Assembly: GCA_031266095.1 (NCBI GenBank) | Contig: JAISBR010000090.1 | Location: 1-35,870, forward strand | Source: Treponema sp. | Lineage (GTDB): Bacteria > Spirochaetota > Spirochaetia > Treponematales > Breznakiellaceae | Direction of reading: 5' to 3' | DNA length: 35,870 bases | Shown: positions 15,804-23,501 of the stretch, piece after piece | How positions within the stretch are numbered: the first letter of the stretch is position 1 | Layout of the letters: the number at the start of each line of letters is the position of its first letter | Notes under the pieces: model-generated | The model's input: the letters and a program-made list of their open reading frames with translations, nothing else | Database searches by the model: none | Told to the model about the DNA's origin: nothing | Translations under genes and position numbers: made by a program

Positions 15804-16971
15804 AACTCTGACCGGCGGGACCGAAACCTGAACCGGGGGAGCTTATTACCTGGCACTTTTCAAGGATCTCCGAGAAGACATCCCAACTGTCCCTGCCGGG
15901 GAAATGGGCCCAGACATAGGGGGAATTGTCGCCGCCCGTGTGGGTTATCTCAATCCTCCGCAGGGCATCCCTGATGAGTTTCGCGTTACACAGGTAAAAG
16001 TCGGTAAGGCCGCGGATTTCTTTGAGGCCCTCCTCGTCCAGGGCCGCCAGTCCCCCCGCCTGGGCGATGTTGGAAGCGCCGTTGAAGATAGTGGTACATA
16101 TCCGGTTCCAGTCGGCGTTAACGCTTTCACCGGAGGCGTAGTTCAGATCTTTGGGAACCACAGTCCAGCCCAAGCGTACGCCTGTAAAGCCCGCCGTCTT
16201 GGAGAACGAGTTAACCTCAATGGCGCATAACTTTGCTCCCTCAATCTCATAGATGCTCTTGGGAAGCGCCGGGTCCCGGATATATTCACAATAAGCGGCG
16301 TCAAAGATGATGAATGAACCTTTATCCCGCGCTGCCTCCACCAGGGCGGCAAGCTGCTTCCGGTCCGCCGCCGCGCCGGTGGGGTTATTGGGGGAACAAA
16401 AATAGATAAGGCCATTGGGAGGAATATGTTCAAGGTCGGGGAAGTAGTTGTTTTCAGCGACGCAGGGGAGATAGGAGATGCCCCCATAGACAGTGCCCGT
16501 CCCGGCGTTGTTGGCCTTTTGAATTGACCCGCCAGCGGCGCCGCCTGCGGCGCCTATCAATATCGAGCCGTCCACGTAAACCGGATAAGACGGATCCTGT
16601 ACCGCCGCCTTTATCTCTGCGCCGAAAAGAAGCTGAAGCCGACCGATGTCGCACTTGGCCCCATCGGAAATAAACACCTCATCGGCGGTGATCGTACCCT
16701 TGTACAGCACCGCCGCGATCTTTTCCCGTAACACAGTCAGGCCCTGTTCGTCACCGTAACCCGAATAAGTTTCCGGCGCGATGAGCGCTTTAGCGCCCGC
16801 GGTCAGGCCGCCGCCGATGTGGGATCTGAGCGGCTCAGTTGTGTTGCCGACACCCAGGCTGATAATCTTTGCCTCCGGATGGGCAGCCGCATACTCCCGC
16901 CGCCGTCTTGCGATTTCAGGAAAAAGATAACCCGCTTTTAAGTTCACTATACAAGGATTGCGTCGTATCAT
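15733..16971 (-). CDS. dapL: LL-diaminopimelate aminotransferase
   Basis: 412 residues from the second of two adjacent ATGs (16971), which has the better distance to AAGGAG; the first is at 16974. DapL converts tetrahydrodipicolinate directly to LL-diaminopimelate using glutamate, skipping the acylated steps. It is a class I PLP aminotransferase. Visible marks are NLKAGYLFPEIARR near the start, SLGVGNTTEPL, GYGDEQGL, the SPNNPTG motif (about 194-200) and the PLP lysine in VNSFSKTAGFTGVRLGW (about K258). It is the last gene of asd-lysA-dapL, only 9 bases after lysA. Confidence 0.9.
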   Translation of the reverse strand: MIRRNPCIVNLKAGYLFPEIARRRREYAAAHPEAKIISLGVGNTTEPLRSHIGGGLTAGAKALIAPETYSGYGDEQGLTVLREKIAAVLYKGTITADEVFISDGAKCDIGRLQLLFGAEIKAAVQDPSYPVYVDGSILIGAAGGAAGGSIQKANNAGTGTVYGGISYLPCVAENNYFPDLEHIPPNGLIYFCSPNNPTGAAADRKQLAALVEAARDKGSFIIFDAAYCEYIRDPALPKSIYEIEGAKLCAIEVNSFSKTAGFTGVRLGWTVVPKDLNYASGESVNADWNRICTTIFNGASNIAQAGGLAALDEEGLKEIRGLTDFYLCNAKLIRDALRRIEITHTGGDNSPYVWAHFPGRDSWDVFSEILEKCQVISSPGSGFGPAGQSFIRFSAFGHRDEVEEACERLAQL

Positions 16972-16980
16972 CATTACTCC

Positions 16981-18252
16981 TTAATTTTTCAAGCCCGAAA
17001 GGTCCAAAGTCGCAAAATAATCCTCCGCCGTTTCGGGACGGCGGATCTGCACAACGGAACCACCCTGACGTACAAGCAGTTCACCGCAACGGAGTTTACC
17101 GTTGTAGTTAAAACCCATTGCCCTGCCGTGCGCGCCCGTATCGTGAATCACCACAAAATCACCCGGGCCTTCGGCCGCCGTATCAATTTTGGGAAGCCGC
17201 CGCTGAACGGCAAACTTGTCGTTGTTTTCACACAGGCTGCCTGCCACATCGTAAGTTTCAGATGCCGGGGCTGTTTCTTTTTCCGGAATAGTGATGTGAT
17301 GATAAGCGCCGTACAAGGCGGGACGCATAAGATCCGCCATGCAGGAATCAAGGCCGATGTAATTACGATAGATTTCTTTTTTATGGATCGCCCTGGTCAC
17401 AAGCCAGCCGTATGGACCAGTAATTACCCTGCCCCATTCGGTACGTATGCCCAGGGGATCAAGCCCGGCGGGCCTGATGATTTCATCGTAGACCTTTTGA
17501 ATCCCCGACGCCAAAACCTGGTAGTCCACTGCGGCCTGATCAGGCCGGTAGGGAATGCCCACGCCGCCGCCGAGGTTCACAAATTCAAGCCGTACCCCGG
17601 TTTTATCCTGCAGCTCCGCCGCAAGCTCAAAAAGCATCCGGGCCGTCTCAATATGATAGGGAATGGAAAGCTCGTTGGAGGCTACCATGGTATGCAGGGC
17701 AAAACGCTTAACCCCCTTTTCCCTGAGCAGGCTGAAGCCTCGAATGATCTGTTCCCTGGTCAGGCCGAACTTGGCCTCTTCCGGCCTGCCGATGATGACG
17801 TTACCCTCCTTGAGGGGACCGGGGTTGTAGCGGAGAGAAACCAGTTCCGGCAGGCCTGCGTATTTTTCCAGAAATTCGATATGGGTAATGTCGTCCAGGT
17901 TGATCACCGCCCCCAGTTTTTGAGCGGCCTTGTATTCAGCGGCCGGGGTTTCGTTGGAGGTAAACATGACGTTTTCGCCTTTTATTCCGGCCATTTCGGC
18001 TAACAGCAGCTCGGTATAACTTGAGCAGTCCGCCCCAAAACCTTCGGCGGCGAGAATTTTCAAAATATACGGGTTAGGCAGGGCCTTAACCGCGAAATGT
18101 TCTTTGTAGTCCGGAAAGACCGAGAAAGCCGCCTTGATCCGGCGCGCGTTCTCGACAATTCCCCTTTCGTCATAGATATGAAAAGGTGTCGGATAACGTT
18201 CAGCGATTTTTTCAAGCTCCGCCTTGCCAAACGGGAAAACCTTCTCGCTCAT
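16981..18252 (-). CDS. lysA: diaminopimelate decarboxylase
   Basis: 423 residues, with TAAGGAG upstream of the ATG. LysA decarboxylates meso-diaminopimelate to L-lysine. It shows the fold type III PLP pattern: PLP lysine K56 in FAVKALPNPYIL, the GGGVGIPYRPDQ phosphate-binding loop, TEWGRVITGPYGWLVT, and the active-site SLCENNDKFA that replaces the usual LCES(G)D. The N-terminal TPFHIYDE is also typical. The carboxynorspermidine decarboxylase family is similar, but the neighbours asd and dapL favour lysine synthesis. Confidence 0.85.
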   Translation of the reverse strand: MSEKVFPFGKAELEKIAERYPTPFHIYDERGIVENARRIKAAFSVFPDYKEHFAVKALPNPYILKILAAEGFGADCSSYTELLLAEMAGIKGENVMFTSNETPAAEYKAAQKLGAVINLDDITHIEFLEKYAGLPELVSLRYNPGPLKEGNVIIGRPEEAKFGLTREQIIRGFSLLREKGVKRFALHTMVASNELSIPYHIETARMLFELAAELQDKTGVRLEFVNLGGGVGIPYRPDQAAVDYQVLASGIQKVYDEIIRPAGLDPLGIRTEWGRVITGPYGWLVTRAIHKKEIYRNYIGLDSCMADLMRPALYGAYHHITIPEKETAPASETYDVAGSLCENNDKFAVQRRLPKIDTAAEGPGDFVVIHDTGAHGRAMGFNYNGKLRCGELLVRQGGSVVQIRRPETAEDYFATLDLSGLKN

Positions 18253-18278
18253 TTTTTCTCCTTATGTGCCGCCAAGGT

Positions 18279-19379
18279 CTAACGCAAATAGCCATTATGC
18301 TTTAAAAGCTCCGCGTTGAGTATGCCGCCGCCCGCCGCGCCCCGCACCGTATTATGCGAAAGAGCGGTGAAACGGATATCAAATACATTGCAAGGCCGCA
18401 GCCGTCCAATCACCACCGCCATGGCCTTGTCCGCGTCACGATCCTTCCGGGGCTGGGGCCGGTCATTCTCTTCCCGGTATATAATTGGCTGCCTGGGCGC
18501 CATGGGCAGGTCCAATTCCTGGGGAAGAGCCTTAAATCCGGCCCAGATTTTTTTTATTTCGCCGACGCCTGGTTTTTTCGCGCCGAATTCCAGGCTGACG
18601 CAGGCGGTGTGCCCGTCGGTGACCGCTACCCGATTGCAGTGAGCTGCAATTTTTGGCAGCGCGGCGTTCTGAAACGCCCCATTTTCAATGGTTCCGAATA
18701 TTTTGAGCGGTTCCTTCTCGGACTTTTCCTCCTCGCCGCCGATGTAAGGCACGATATTGTCAATCATGTCCAGACTCGGTACGCCGGGATAGCCCGCGCC
18801 GGAAACCGCCTGCATAGTCGTTACAATGACCCGTTCCACCGGATAACCCGCTTCAGCCAGGGCGTGAATTGGCGTCATATAGCTCTGAATCGAACAATTG
18901 GGTTTTACCGCGATAAAGCCCCGGTCCCAGCCCCGGGCCTTTTGCTGCGCCGGAATTATATCAATGTGCCGGGGATTCACCTCGGCAATGAGGACCGGTA
19001 CATCAGCTGTCCAGCGGTGGGCGGAGGCGTTGGAGATTACCGGAATACCCGCCGCGGCGTAGGCTTCCTCAAGGGCCCTTGTCTCGTCTTTACTCATTTC
19101 CAGGGCGGAAAACACAAAGGAACAATCCCCCCGTTTAAAAGCCGCCGCGGCACGGCTTACATCGTTGGCGTCCTCAACGGTAATTTCGTTCACATGAGGC
19201 GCGCAGGTTTTTGTGAGCTGCCATCTTCCGGCAACCGCGTCCCCGTATTTTTTCCCGGCGCTCCGGGGCGAGGCCGCCACATAACGTACCTCAAACCAGG
19301 GATGATCGTTGAGCAAGGCGATATAATTCTGTCCCACCATGCCGGTTGCACCTAAAACGCCAACAGGTATCTTTGCCAT
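18279..19379 (-). CDS. asd: aspartate-semialdehyde dehydrogenase
   Basis: 366 residues with AAGGAGGAGGA directly upstream. It reduces aspartyl phosphate to aspartate semialdehyde, the branch point for diaminopimelate, threonine and methionine. Visible are the NADP-binding GVLGATGMVGQNYI (7-20), the catalytic cysteine C162 in KPNCSIQSYMTP, and histidine H257 in VTDGHTACVSLEF. The sequence is of the archaeal/fungal-like Asd type. First gene of asd-lysA-dapL, with 26 bases to lysA. Confidence 0.93.
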   Translation of the reverse strand: MAKIPVGVLGATGMVGQNYIALLNDHPWFEVRYVAASPRSAGKKYGDAVAGRWQLTKTCAPHVNEITVEDANDVSRAAAAFKRGDCSFVFSALEMSKDETRALEEAYAAAGIPVISNASAHRWTADVPVLIAEVNPRHIDIIPAQQKARGWDRGFIAVKPNCSIQSYMTPIHALAEAGYPVERVIVTTMQAVSGAGYPGVPSLDMIDNIVPYIGGEEEKSEKEPLKIFGTIENGAFQNAALPKIAAHCNRVAVTDGHTACVSLEFGAKKPGVGEIKKIWAGFKALPQELDLPMAPRQPIIYREENDRPQPRKDRDADKAMAVVIGRLRPCNVFDIRFTALSHNTVRGAAGGGILNAELLKHNGYLR

Positions 19380-19471
19380 TCCTCCTCCTTTGTCTATTTA
19401 TCTTAACACAAATATCAGATGAGGTTAAAGACCGTGTTGCGCCGCGTAAAAAATGAACCATACGCGGGACC

Positions 19472-19500
19472 TTGACACAAAAAACCGGAAAAACTATAGT
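19472..19500 (+). promoter_or_regulatory. strong promoter of the tRNA-Ser pair
   Basis: TTGACA (19472-19477) and TATAGT (19495-19500) with the ideal 17-base spacer, ending 20 bases before the first tRNA. It is the closest match to a sigma-70 consensus in the window. Confidence 0.8.
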
Positions 19501-19520
19501 GAAAGCCTCTCAAGCTCACA

Positions 19521-19607
19521 GGAGAGATGCGAGAGTGGTTGAATCGGGCGGTCTCGAAAACCGTTGTGCCCGTAAGGGCACCGAGGGTTCGAATCCCTCT
19601 CTCTCCG
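19521..19607 (+). tRNA. tRNA-Ser (anticodon CGA)
   Basis: An 87-base class II tRNA. The acceptor arm is GGAGAGA with TCTCTCC and discriminator G. The anticodon loop is CTCGAAA, anticodon CGA, reading UCG. The long variable arm GTGCCC-GTAA-GGGCAC is typical of serine tRNA. The T arm GAGGG-TTCGAAT-CCCTC is canonical. CCA is not encoded. Confidence 0.96.
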
Positions 19608-19621
19608 GAATTGGTTTGTAT

Positions 19622-19708
19622 GGAGAGATGACCGAGCGGCCGAAGGTGCACGATTGGAAGTCGTGTGTACCCGTAAGGGTACCGAGGGTTCAAATCCCTC
19701 TCTCTCCG
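19622..19708 (+). tRNA. tRNA-Ser (anticodon GGA)
   Basis: An 87-base class II tRNA 14 bases after the first. Acceptor arm as in its neighbour; anticodon stem CACGA/TCGTG with loop TTGGAAG, anticodon GGA, reading UCC and UCU. The variable arm GTACCC-GTAA-GGGTAC differs from the other copy by a compensated base pair. The T loop is TTCAAAT. CCA is not encoded. Confidence 0.96.
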
Positions 19709-19717
19709 AAACAGCAG

Positions 19718-19858
19718 AATTGTTCAAAAACTTCAGTTTCTGAACAATTTCGGTTAAAAAACGCGGTTTTGTCGAACCTTCGGTTCGCAGACTTTAGCCT
19801 GAAAAACCGCAAGGCTTGCAGGCTAACCGCAGGTTAGCAGATAACCAACCGGGTTATC
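19718..19858. repeat. run of palindromic repeats after the tRNA genes
   Basis: First a family A copy: AATTGTTCA (19718-19726) pairs with TGAACAATT (19741-19749) around AAAC-TTCA-GTTT. Next GCGGTTTT (19763-19770) pairs with AAAACCGC (19803-19810), enclosing CGAACC-TTC-GGTTCG (19773-19787). Then GCTAACC-GCA-GGTTAGC (about 19822-19838) and GATAACC with GGTTATC (about 19840-19858). The CGAACCTTCGGTTCG hairpin is identical to those at 604 and 31832. The first hairpin could also help end the tRNA transcript, but no T-run follows. Confidence 0.7.
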
Positions 19859-19934
19859 AAACAAGTCCGGTATTAACCGTGAATACAATGCGCTGTGTTA
19901 AGGATATGCTAAATGCAGGGGAATTGCGGGGGAT

Positions 19935-20825
19935 TTGAACCCAAGCGCTCTTTCTGAAATGTACACGCTCGATGAAAAAATGCGCAAAGTCGCCTTGTCT
20001 CTACAGCGGCAGGAAATTACCGAGTACTGCATCTATACCCGCCTGGCTAAGCTCTGTAAGGATCCACATAACGCGGAGATACTCCGCAGTGTCGGGGAAG
20101 CTGAAAAAAAACACTCCGGGTTCTGGCGGGGAAAAACCGGCGTCACCGTCAAACCGAACCGCCCTAAAATCCTGTGGACTATTTTTCAGGCAAGGGTTCT
20201 GGGGCTGACCTTTGTGCTCAAACGAATGGAAAAAACCGAGGGTACCGCTTCCCGGTATTATATGGATCTCAATAAAGAATTCCCCGAAGTGCAGGCTTTC
20301 AGCGAAACCGAAGCCGCCCATGAGCAGGAATTGCTGTCCATGCTGGACGAGGAGCGGCTGCGCTATGCGGGATCAGTGGTACTCGGCCTCAACGATGCCC
20401 TGGTAGAACTCACCGGCGCGCTGGCGGGCTTTACCCTGGCCCTGGGGGAGACCCGGCTCATATCCCTGGCGGGGCTGATCACCGGGATATCCGCCGCTTT
20501 TTCCATGGCCGCCTCAGAGTATCTCTCCCGCAAAGCCGACAACGATCCCCGCGCGGTGAAATCCGCCCTTTACACCGGTCTTGCCTATATTATCACCGTA
20601 GCGCTTCTCATTACGCCCTTTCTCCTCGCGGCAAATAAATTCACAGCCCTGGGCGTTACGCTGTCACTGGCGGTGTTGATCATTTTTTGTTTTAATTACT
20701 ACCTTGCCATTGCCAAGGACCTGGACTTTAAGCGCCGATTCGCCGAAATGGCCCTGATAAGCCTGGGAGTGGCGGCCCTTTCTTTCGGTGTCGGCTGGAT
20801 ACTCAAAACCATGTTGGATATTTAG
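19935..20825 (+). CDS. ferritin-like plus VIT-family membrane protein (MbfA-like iron/manganese exporter)
   Basis: 296 residues from a TTG at 19935 with GGGGGA upstream; an in-frame ATG at 19959 has no binding site. Residues 10-140 look like a rubrerythrin/ferritin-type diiron helical bundle with two ExxH motifs: E57-H60 (EKKH) and E126-H129 (EAAH), plus earlier glutamates E27/E30. Residues 145-296 are a VIT1/CCC1-type membrane domain: VVLGLNDALVELTGALAGF, SMAASEYLS, then three more helices. Proteins with this fusion (MbfA) export iron under oxidative stress. It is convergent with the TPR gene. The domain call is firm; the transported metal is inference. Confidence 0.82.
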   Translation: MNPSALSEMYTLDEKMRKVALSLQRQEITEYCIYTRLAKLCKDPHNAEILRSVGEAEKKHSGFWRGKTGVTVKPNRPKILWTIFQARVLGLTFVLKRMEKTEGTASRYYMDLNKEFPEVQAFSETEAAHEQELLSMLDEERLRYAGSVVLGLNDALVELTGALAGFTLALGETRLISLAGLITGISAAFSMAASEYLSRKADNDPRAVKSALYTGLAYIITVALLITPFLLAANKFTALGVTLSLAVLIIFCFNYYLAIAKDLDFKRRFAEMALISLGVAALSFGVGWILKTMLDI

Positions 20826-20830
20826 TGTAC

Positions 20831-20866
20831 AGGCCGCTTTCACAACCCGGTTAGTTTCAAAAGTGG
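20831..20866. repeat. family B repeat (AACCCGGTTAGT core)
   Basis: AGGCCGCTTTCACAACCCGG followed by TTAGTTTCAAAAGTGG. The core AACCCGGTTAGT and the flanking AGGC(C/T)G-TT-CA(A)AA pattern are shared with the element at 29136. It lies between two convergent genes and overlaps the presumed terminator. Confidence 0.5.
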
Positions 20867-20884
20867 TTTTCGGGTTTATTTTTT
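20844..20884 (+). terminator. likely terminator of the ferritin/VIT gene
   Basis: AACCCG (20844-20849) pairs with CGGGTT (20871-20876), followed by TATTTTTT. The right arm runs up to the stop codon of the convergent TPR gene. The loop is about 21 bases, so the hairpin is moderate. Confidence 0.5.
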
Positions 20885-22258
20885 CCGCACCGGAAGCGCC
20901 GCGGCTTTGGCGTCTACCGTGTTCAGTATGGCGGAAAGCCGTTCTTTTTCTATCAAATCGATGAGGCGGGCCTCGGTATAGCGCTTGGCTTCCTCGCTGA
21001 AGAGGCCCACAGTTATGCAGATGCCCTTGCCGGCTTTTACTTCCTTCAGGTGGGAGTGAAAATCACGGACAATAAGCTCGCCGATAGCGCCCTGGGTTCT
21101 GATAAACCGGAACATGATCAAATCGGACCATTTTGAGGTGTCCACTTCGGCGAGGATATCCGCCCACTCGTTATTGTGAACTGAAATGTTGGTGATTTTT
21201 ATCTTGGCCTTGGCGAAATAAGTCATTACGATTTTACGGCAGAGGGCGACAAAATCCGCGGAGGGAGCCATAAGAAAAATTTGCAGATTCCTGTTGGCGT
21301 TGAGTTCCTGGTATTTATTTATCAGTACATTTACATCTTTATAGGAAGCGTTTTCAAGCTGGATCATTTTGAGCAGCGGCAAAGCCTTGGCGATTTCATT
21401 TTTCTTGATATAAGCGGAGGCCAGCCGGTAGCGGAGTTCTATCAGGACATCAGGCGCGACATTCTGATGCTTAATACCGATTTCATAATCTGTAATCGCC
21501 TCGTCGTACTGCCTGATTTCGGTATGGATGGTTCCCGCGACAAGGCAGGCGCTGGGACCCATAACCGGGTCAGGGCGGAGGTGGCTGAAGATACGCAGGG
21601 CCTGTTCAGTCTGACTGGCCTCGTAGTAACACTCCGCCAGGGTATAGAGGGACTCCTTGTCATCCGGGGCAAGGTCTATGGCCTTACGGATATTGAGCAT
21701 CGCTTCTTTGGGTTTTTTCATCCTGAAAAAGGCGTGGCCCAGGTCCCTGAGTACCGCGGGACTTTCCGGGTCCTGCGTTTTGGCCTGTTGCAGCAGTTGA
21801 ATCGCTCTTTCATAGTTCTTTTTAAGAAATTCAAGGTGGCCCAGGTTGTAGTTTACCTCAAAATTATCCTGCCGGAAATTTCTGGCAGCGGAAAAGCCCC
21901 TGTAGGCCTGTTCGGTAAGGTTGAGTTTCATCGCGGTCAAGGCATAGCGGAAATTCACATCAAAATTATCTATCCCCGGAACGGAGCTTAGGGATATTAT
22001 TTCCACCAGTTGTTCATAGGTTTTCATGGCTTTATCCCAGGATTCTTCCTGAAAATAGATTTCCGCTACGGTATACAGCGCTTCCGGGTCTTTAGGATTT
22101 TGGGCAAGCCGCTTATCGGCGTTTTTTAAGATAGAATCCCGGCCTTTGATGCGTTTTTTACTGCCTGAAAGGCCGTCCCGGGAACGGGTCATGAAGATAA
22201 AAACGGCCCCCACAAACAGGACGAGGGCCATTACGCCAATTAATATGGGCAGCATCAT
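20876..22258 (-). CDS. membrane-anchored TPR protein
   Basis: 460 residues. One N-terminal helix (MMLPILIGVMALVLFVGAVFIFM) anchors it. From about 45 to 310 it is a string of TPR repeats, with helices such as PKDPEALYTVAEIYFQEESW, NFEVNYNLGHLEFLKKNYERA and PESPAVLRDLGHAFFRMKKP. The final 130 residues (about 325-460) form another domain (FLMAPSADFVALCRKIVMTYFAKAKIKI) that I do not recognise; it could be a degenerate nuclease-like fold, since KWSDLIMFRFIRTQGAIGELIVRDFHSHL recalls Mrr/restriction-endonuclease-like cores. TPRs scaffold complexes; the partner is unknown. The start has no clear ribosome binding site. Confidence 0.75.
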   Translation of the reverse strand: MMLPILIGVMALVLFVGAVFIFMTRSRDGLSGSKKRIKGRDSILKNADKRLAQNPKDPEALYTVAEIYFQEESWDKAMKTYEQLVEIISLSSVPGIDNFDVNFRYALTAMKLNLTEQAYRGFSAARNFRQDNFEVNYNLGHLEFLKKNYERAIQLLQQAKTQDPESPAVLRDLGHAFFRMKKPKEAMLNIRKAIDLAPDDKESLYTLAECYYEASQTEQALRIFSHLRPDPVMGPSACLVAGTIHTEIRQYDEAITDYEIGIKHQNVAPDVLIELRYRLASAYIKKNEIAKALPLLKMIQLENASYKDVNVLINKYQELNANRNLQIFLMAPSADFVALCRKIVMTYFAKAKIKITNISVHNNEWADILAEVDTSKWSDLIMFRFIRTQGAIGELIVRDFHSHLKEVKAGKGICITVGLFSEEAKRYTEARLIDLIEKERLSAILNTVDAKAAALPVRKK

Positions 22259-22382
22259 ATATACTTATCGGTCATTTAAGCCTGTTTTAAAACATCAAAT
22301 TTGTCGATACTATTGAGGGCGAATATTACAAACGGTCCGCCTTGACAGGGGAAATTTTCCGGTCTAAATTTGAAATATCAGA

Positions 22383-22420
22383 GGCTGTTTCACAACTTCA
22401 GTTTTGGAACAGCAGCCTTA
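22383..22420. repeat. family A palindromic repeat upstream of the LysM gene
   Basis: GCTGTTTCACAAC-TTCA-GTTTTGGAACAGC (22384-22413) with outer AGGCTG and CAGCCT echoes, then CCTTAGATTT as at 9652. It ends about 40 bases before the LysM gene start. The rest of the 22259-22458 gap shows no other clear signal. Confidence 0.7.
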
Positions 22421-22458
22421 GATTTTATAACCGTCTATAACTATAAGGAGCTGGAGTC

Positions 22459-23403
22459 ATGGCGTCAACTATTGGTATTAAAATCGCTAACGGGGAATTT
22501 TATTCTGTTGTTGAGGAAAATTCCACCGTTAAAAGACGGTTCGTTCTCACCACTGTCCATGATAAGCAGGAGAGTGTACAGATCGATCTGTATAGGAGCG
22601 GTACCCGGACCATGGCCGACGCCCAGTATATTGGTAGTCTGGTTGTGGAAAATATTAAACCCAAACCCAAAGGGGAACCTTCTATAGAAATGGTGATTTC
22701 TTCCAGCGCGGATGGGAATATCACCGCCGATGCCGTTGATCTGGATACCGGTGCGGGCGGGGAGCATCAGATTTTGAGTGTTTCTCTTAAATCGCTGGAT
22801 GAAGAGCAGCGGGAAGTGGATGTTCCGGACTTTGAGTTGGAAAACAACGACGCGCCGCCCTCTGGTTTATACGAACATGCAAAATCGCTACGGGAAGAGG
22901 ACTCGAGGAAATTCCCCTGGCTGGTGGTGATCATTATCGGGCTGGTCATTATTCTGGCAATCACGGCGATCTGGTTCCTGTTTTTCCGAAACGCGGTGTC
23001 ATCTTCCTTCGGCCCCTCCCCGGCGGAGGAAAGTATCCCCGAGGTTCAAGCGCCCGTCGAACCACAGCCGGAGCAGCCTTCCGTAAGCCGGACGCCGGCC
23101 CCGCAAGAAGCCCTGCCCGCTCCTCCTCCGATTATTCAGGCGCCCTCTTCCCCTCCCCCGCCGCGGCCCCAAGCAGCGGCGCGCGGGCGTCCACCCGCTC
23201 CGGTCTTGTCATATAAAGTACCGGCGACTATTCCACCGGAAGGCGTTTCCTATACGATACGCTGGGGTGATACTCTCTGGGATATTTCAGCCGCCTTTTA
23301 CCGAAATCCCTGGCTCTATCCTCGGATTGCGCGGTTCAACAATATCCGCAATCCGAATTTGATCATTTCCGGAACCACTATCCGAATTCCTCCGAGAAAC
23401 TGA
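22459..23403 (+). CDS. membrane protein with C-terminal LysM domain
   Basis: 314 residues; AAGGAGCTGGAGTC precedes the ATG. Residues 1-150 are a cytoplasmic, acidic region with beta-rich character (TIGIKIANGEFYSVVEENSTVK). A single helix (WLVVIIIGLVIILAITAIWFLFF, about 153-176) is followed by a proline-rich spacer (about 185-250). The C-terminal 50 residues are a LysM module: YTIRWGDTLWDISAAFYRNP, then NNIRNPNLIISGTTIRIP. LysM binds peptidoglycan GlcNAc, so the protein probably spans from cytoplasm to cell wall. A peptidoglycan lytic enzyme is encoded next. Confidence 0.85.
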   Translation: MASTIGIKIANGEFYSVVEENSTVKRRFVLTTVHDKQESVQIDLYRSGTRTMADAQYIGSLVVENIKPKPKGEPSIEMVISSSADGNITADAVDLDTGAGGEHQILSVSLKSLDEEQREVDVPDFELENNDAPPSGLYEHAKSLREEDSRKFPWLVVIIIGLVIILAITAIWFLFFRNAVSSSFGPSPAEESIPEVQAPVEPQPEQPSVSRTPAPQEALPAPPPIIQAPSSPPPPRPQAAARGRPPAPVLSYKVPATIPPEGVSYTIRWGDTLWDISAAFYRNPWLYPRIARFNNIRNPNLIISGTTIRIPPRN

Positions 23404-23418
23404 ACATGCAGGAGAGCC

Positions 23419-23468
23419 GGGAGCCTGTTCCGCTTGTAGGTTTTATGCACGAAGTGCAACAAACTCCT
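23419..23468. repeat. repeat sharing 31 identical bases with the 535-693 element
   Basis: Bases 23438-23468 are identical to 663-693, and the left arm GGGAGCCTGTTCCGCTTGT matches 537-553 with two changes. The copy is compact: outer arms plus the TGCAC-GAA-GTGCA hairpin, without the three extra hairpins of the first copy. It sits between the LysM and transglycosylase genes. It is in frame with the latter, so translation from an upstream ATG (23406) would add GFMHEVQQTP. Confidence 0.8.
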
Positions 23469-23501
23469 AGTATTAAACAGCATCTCACAGGAAGATGGAG
23501 T

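Noticed and set aside
17128..18003. A long plus-strand open frame opposite lysA
   Set aside because: lysA on the other strand has all catalytic residues; this frame has no ribosome binding site or family resemblance.
18354..19355. A 333-codon plus-strand open frame opposite asd
   Set aside because: asd has clear cofactor and catalytic motifs; the antisense product is low in recognisable structure.
19494..19837. Open frames on both strands across the tRNA-Ser genes
   Set aside because: They read through two complete tRNA genes; translated tRNA sequence explains them.
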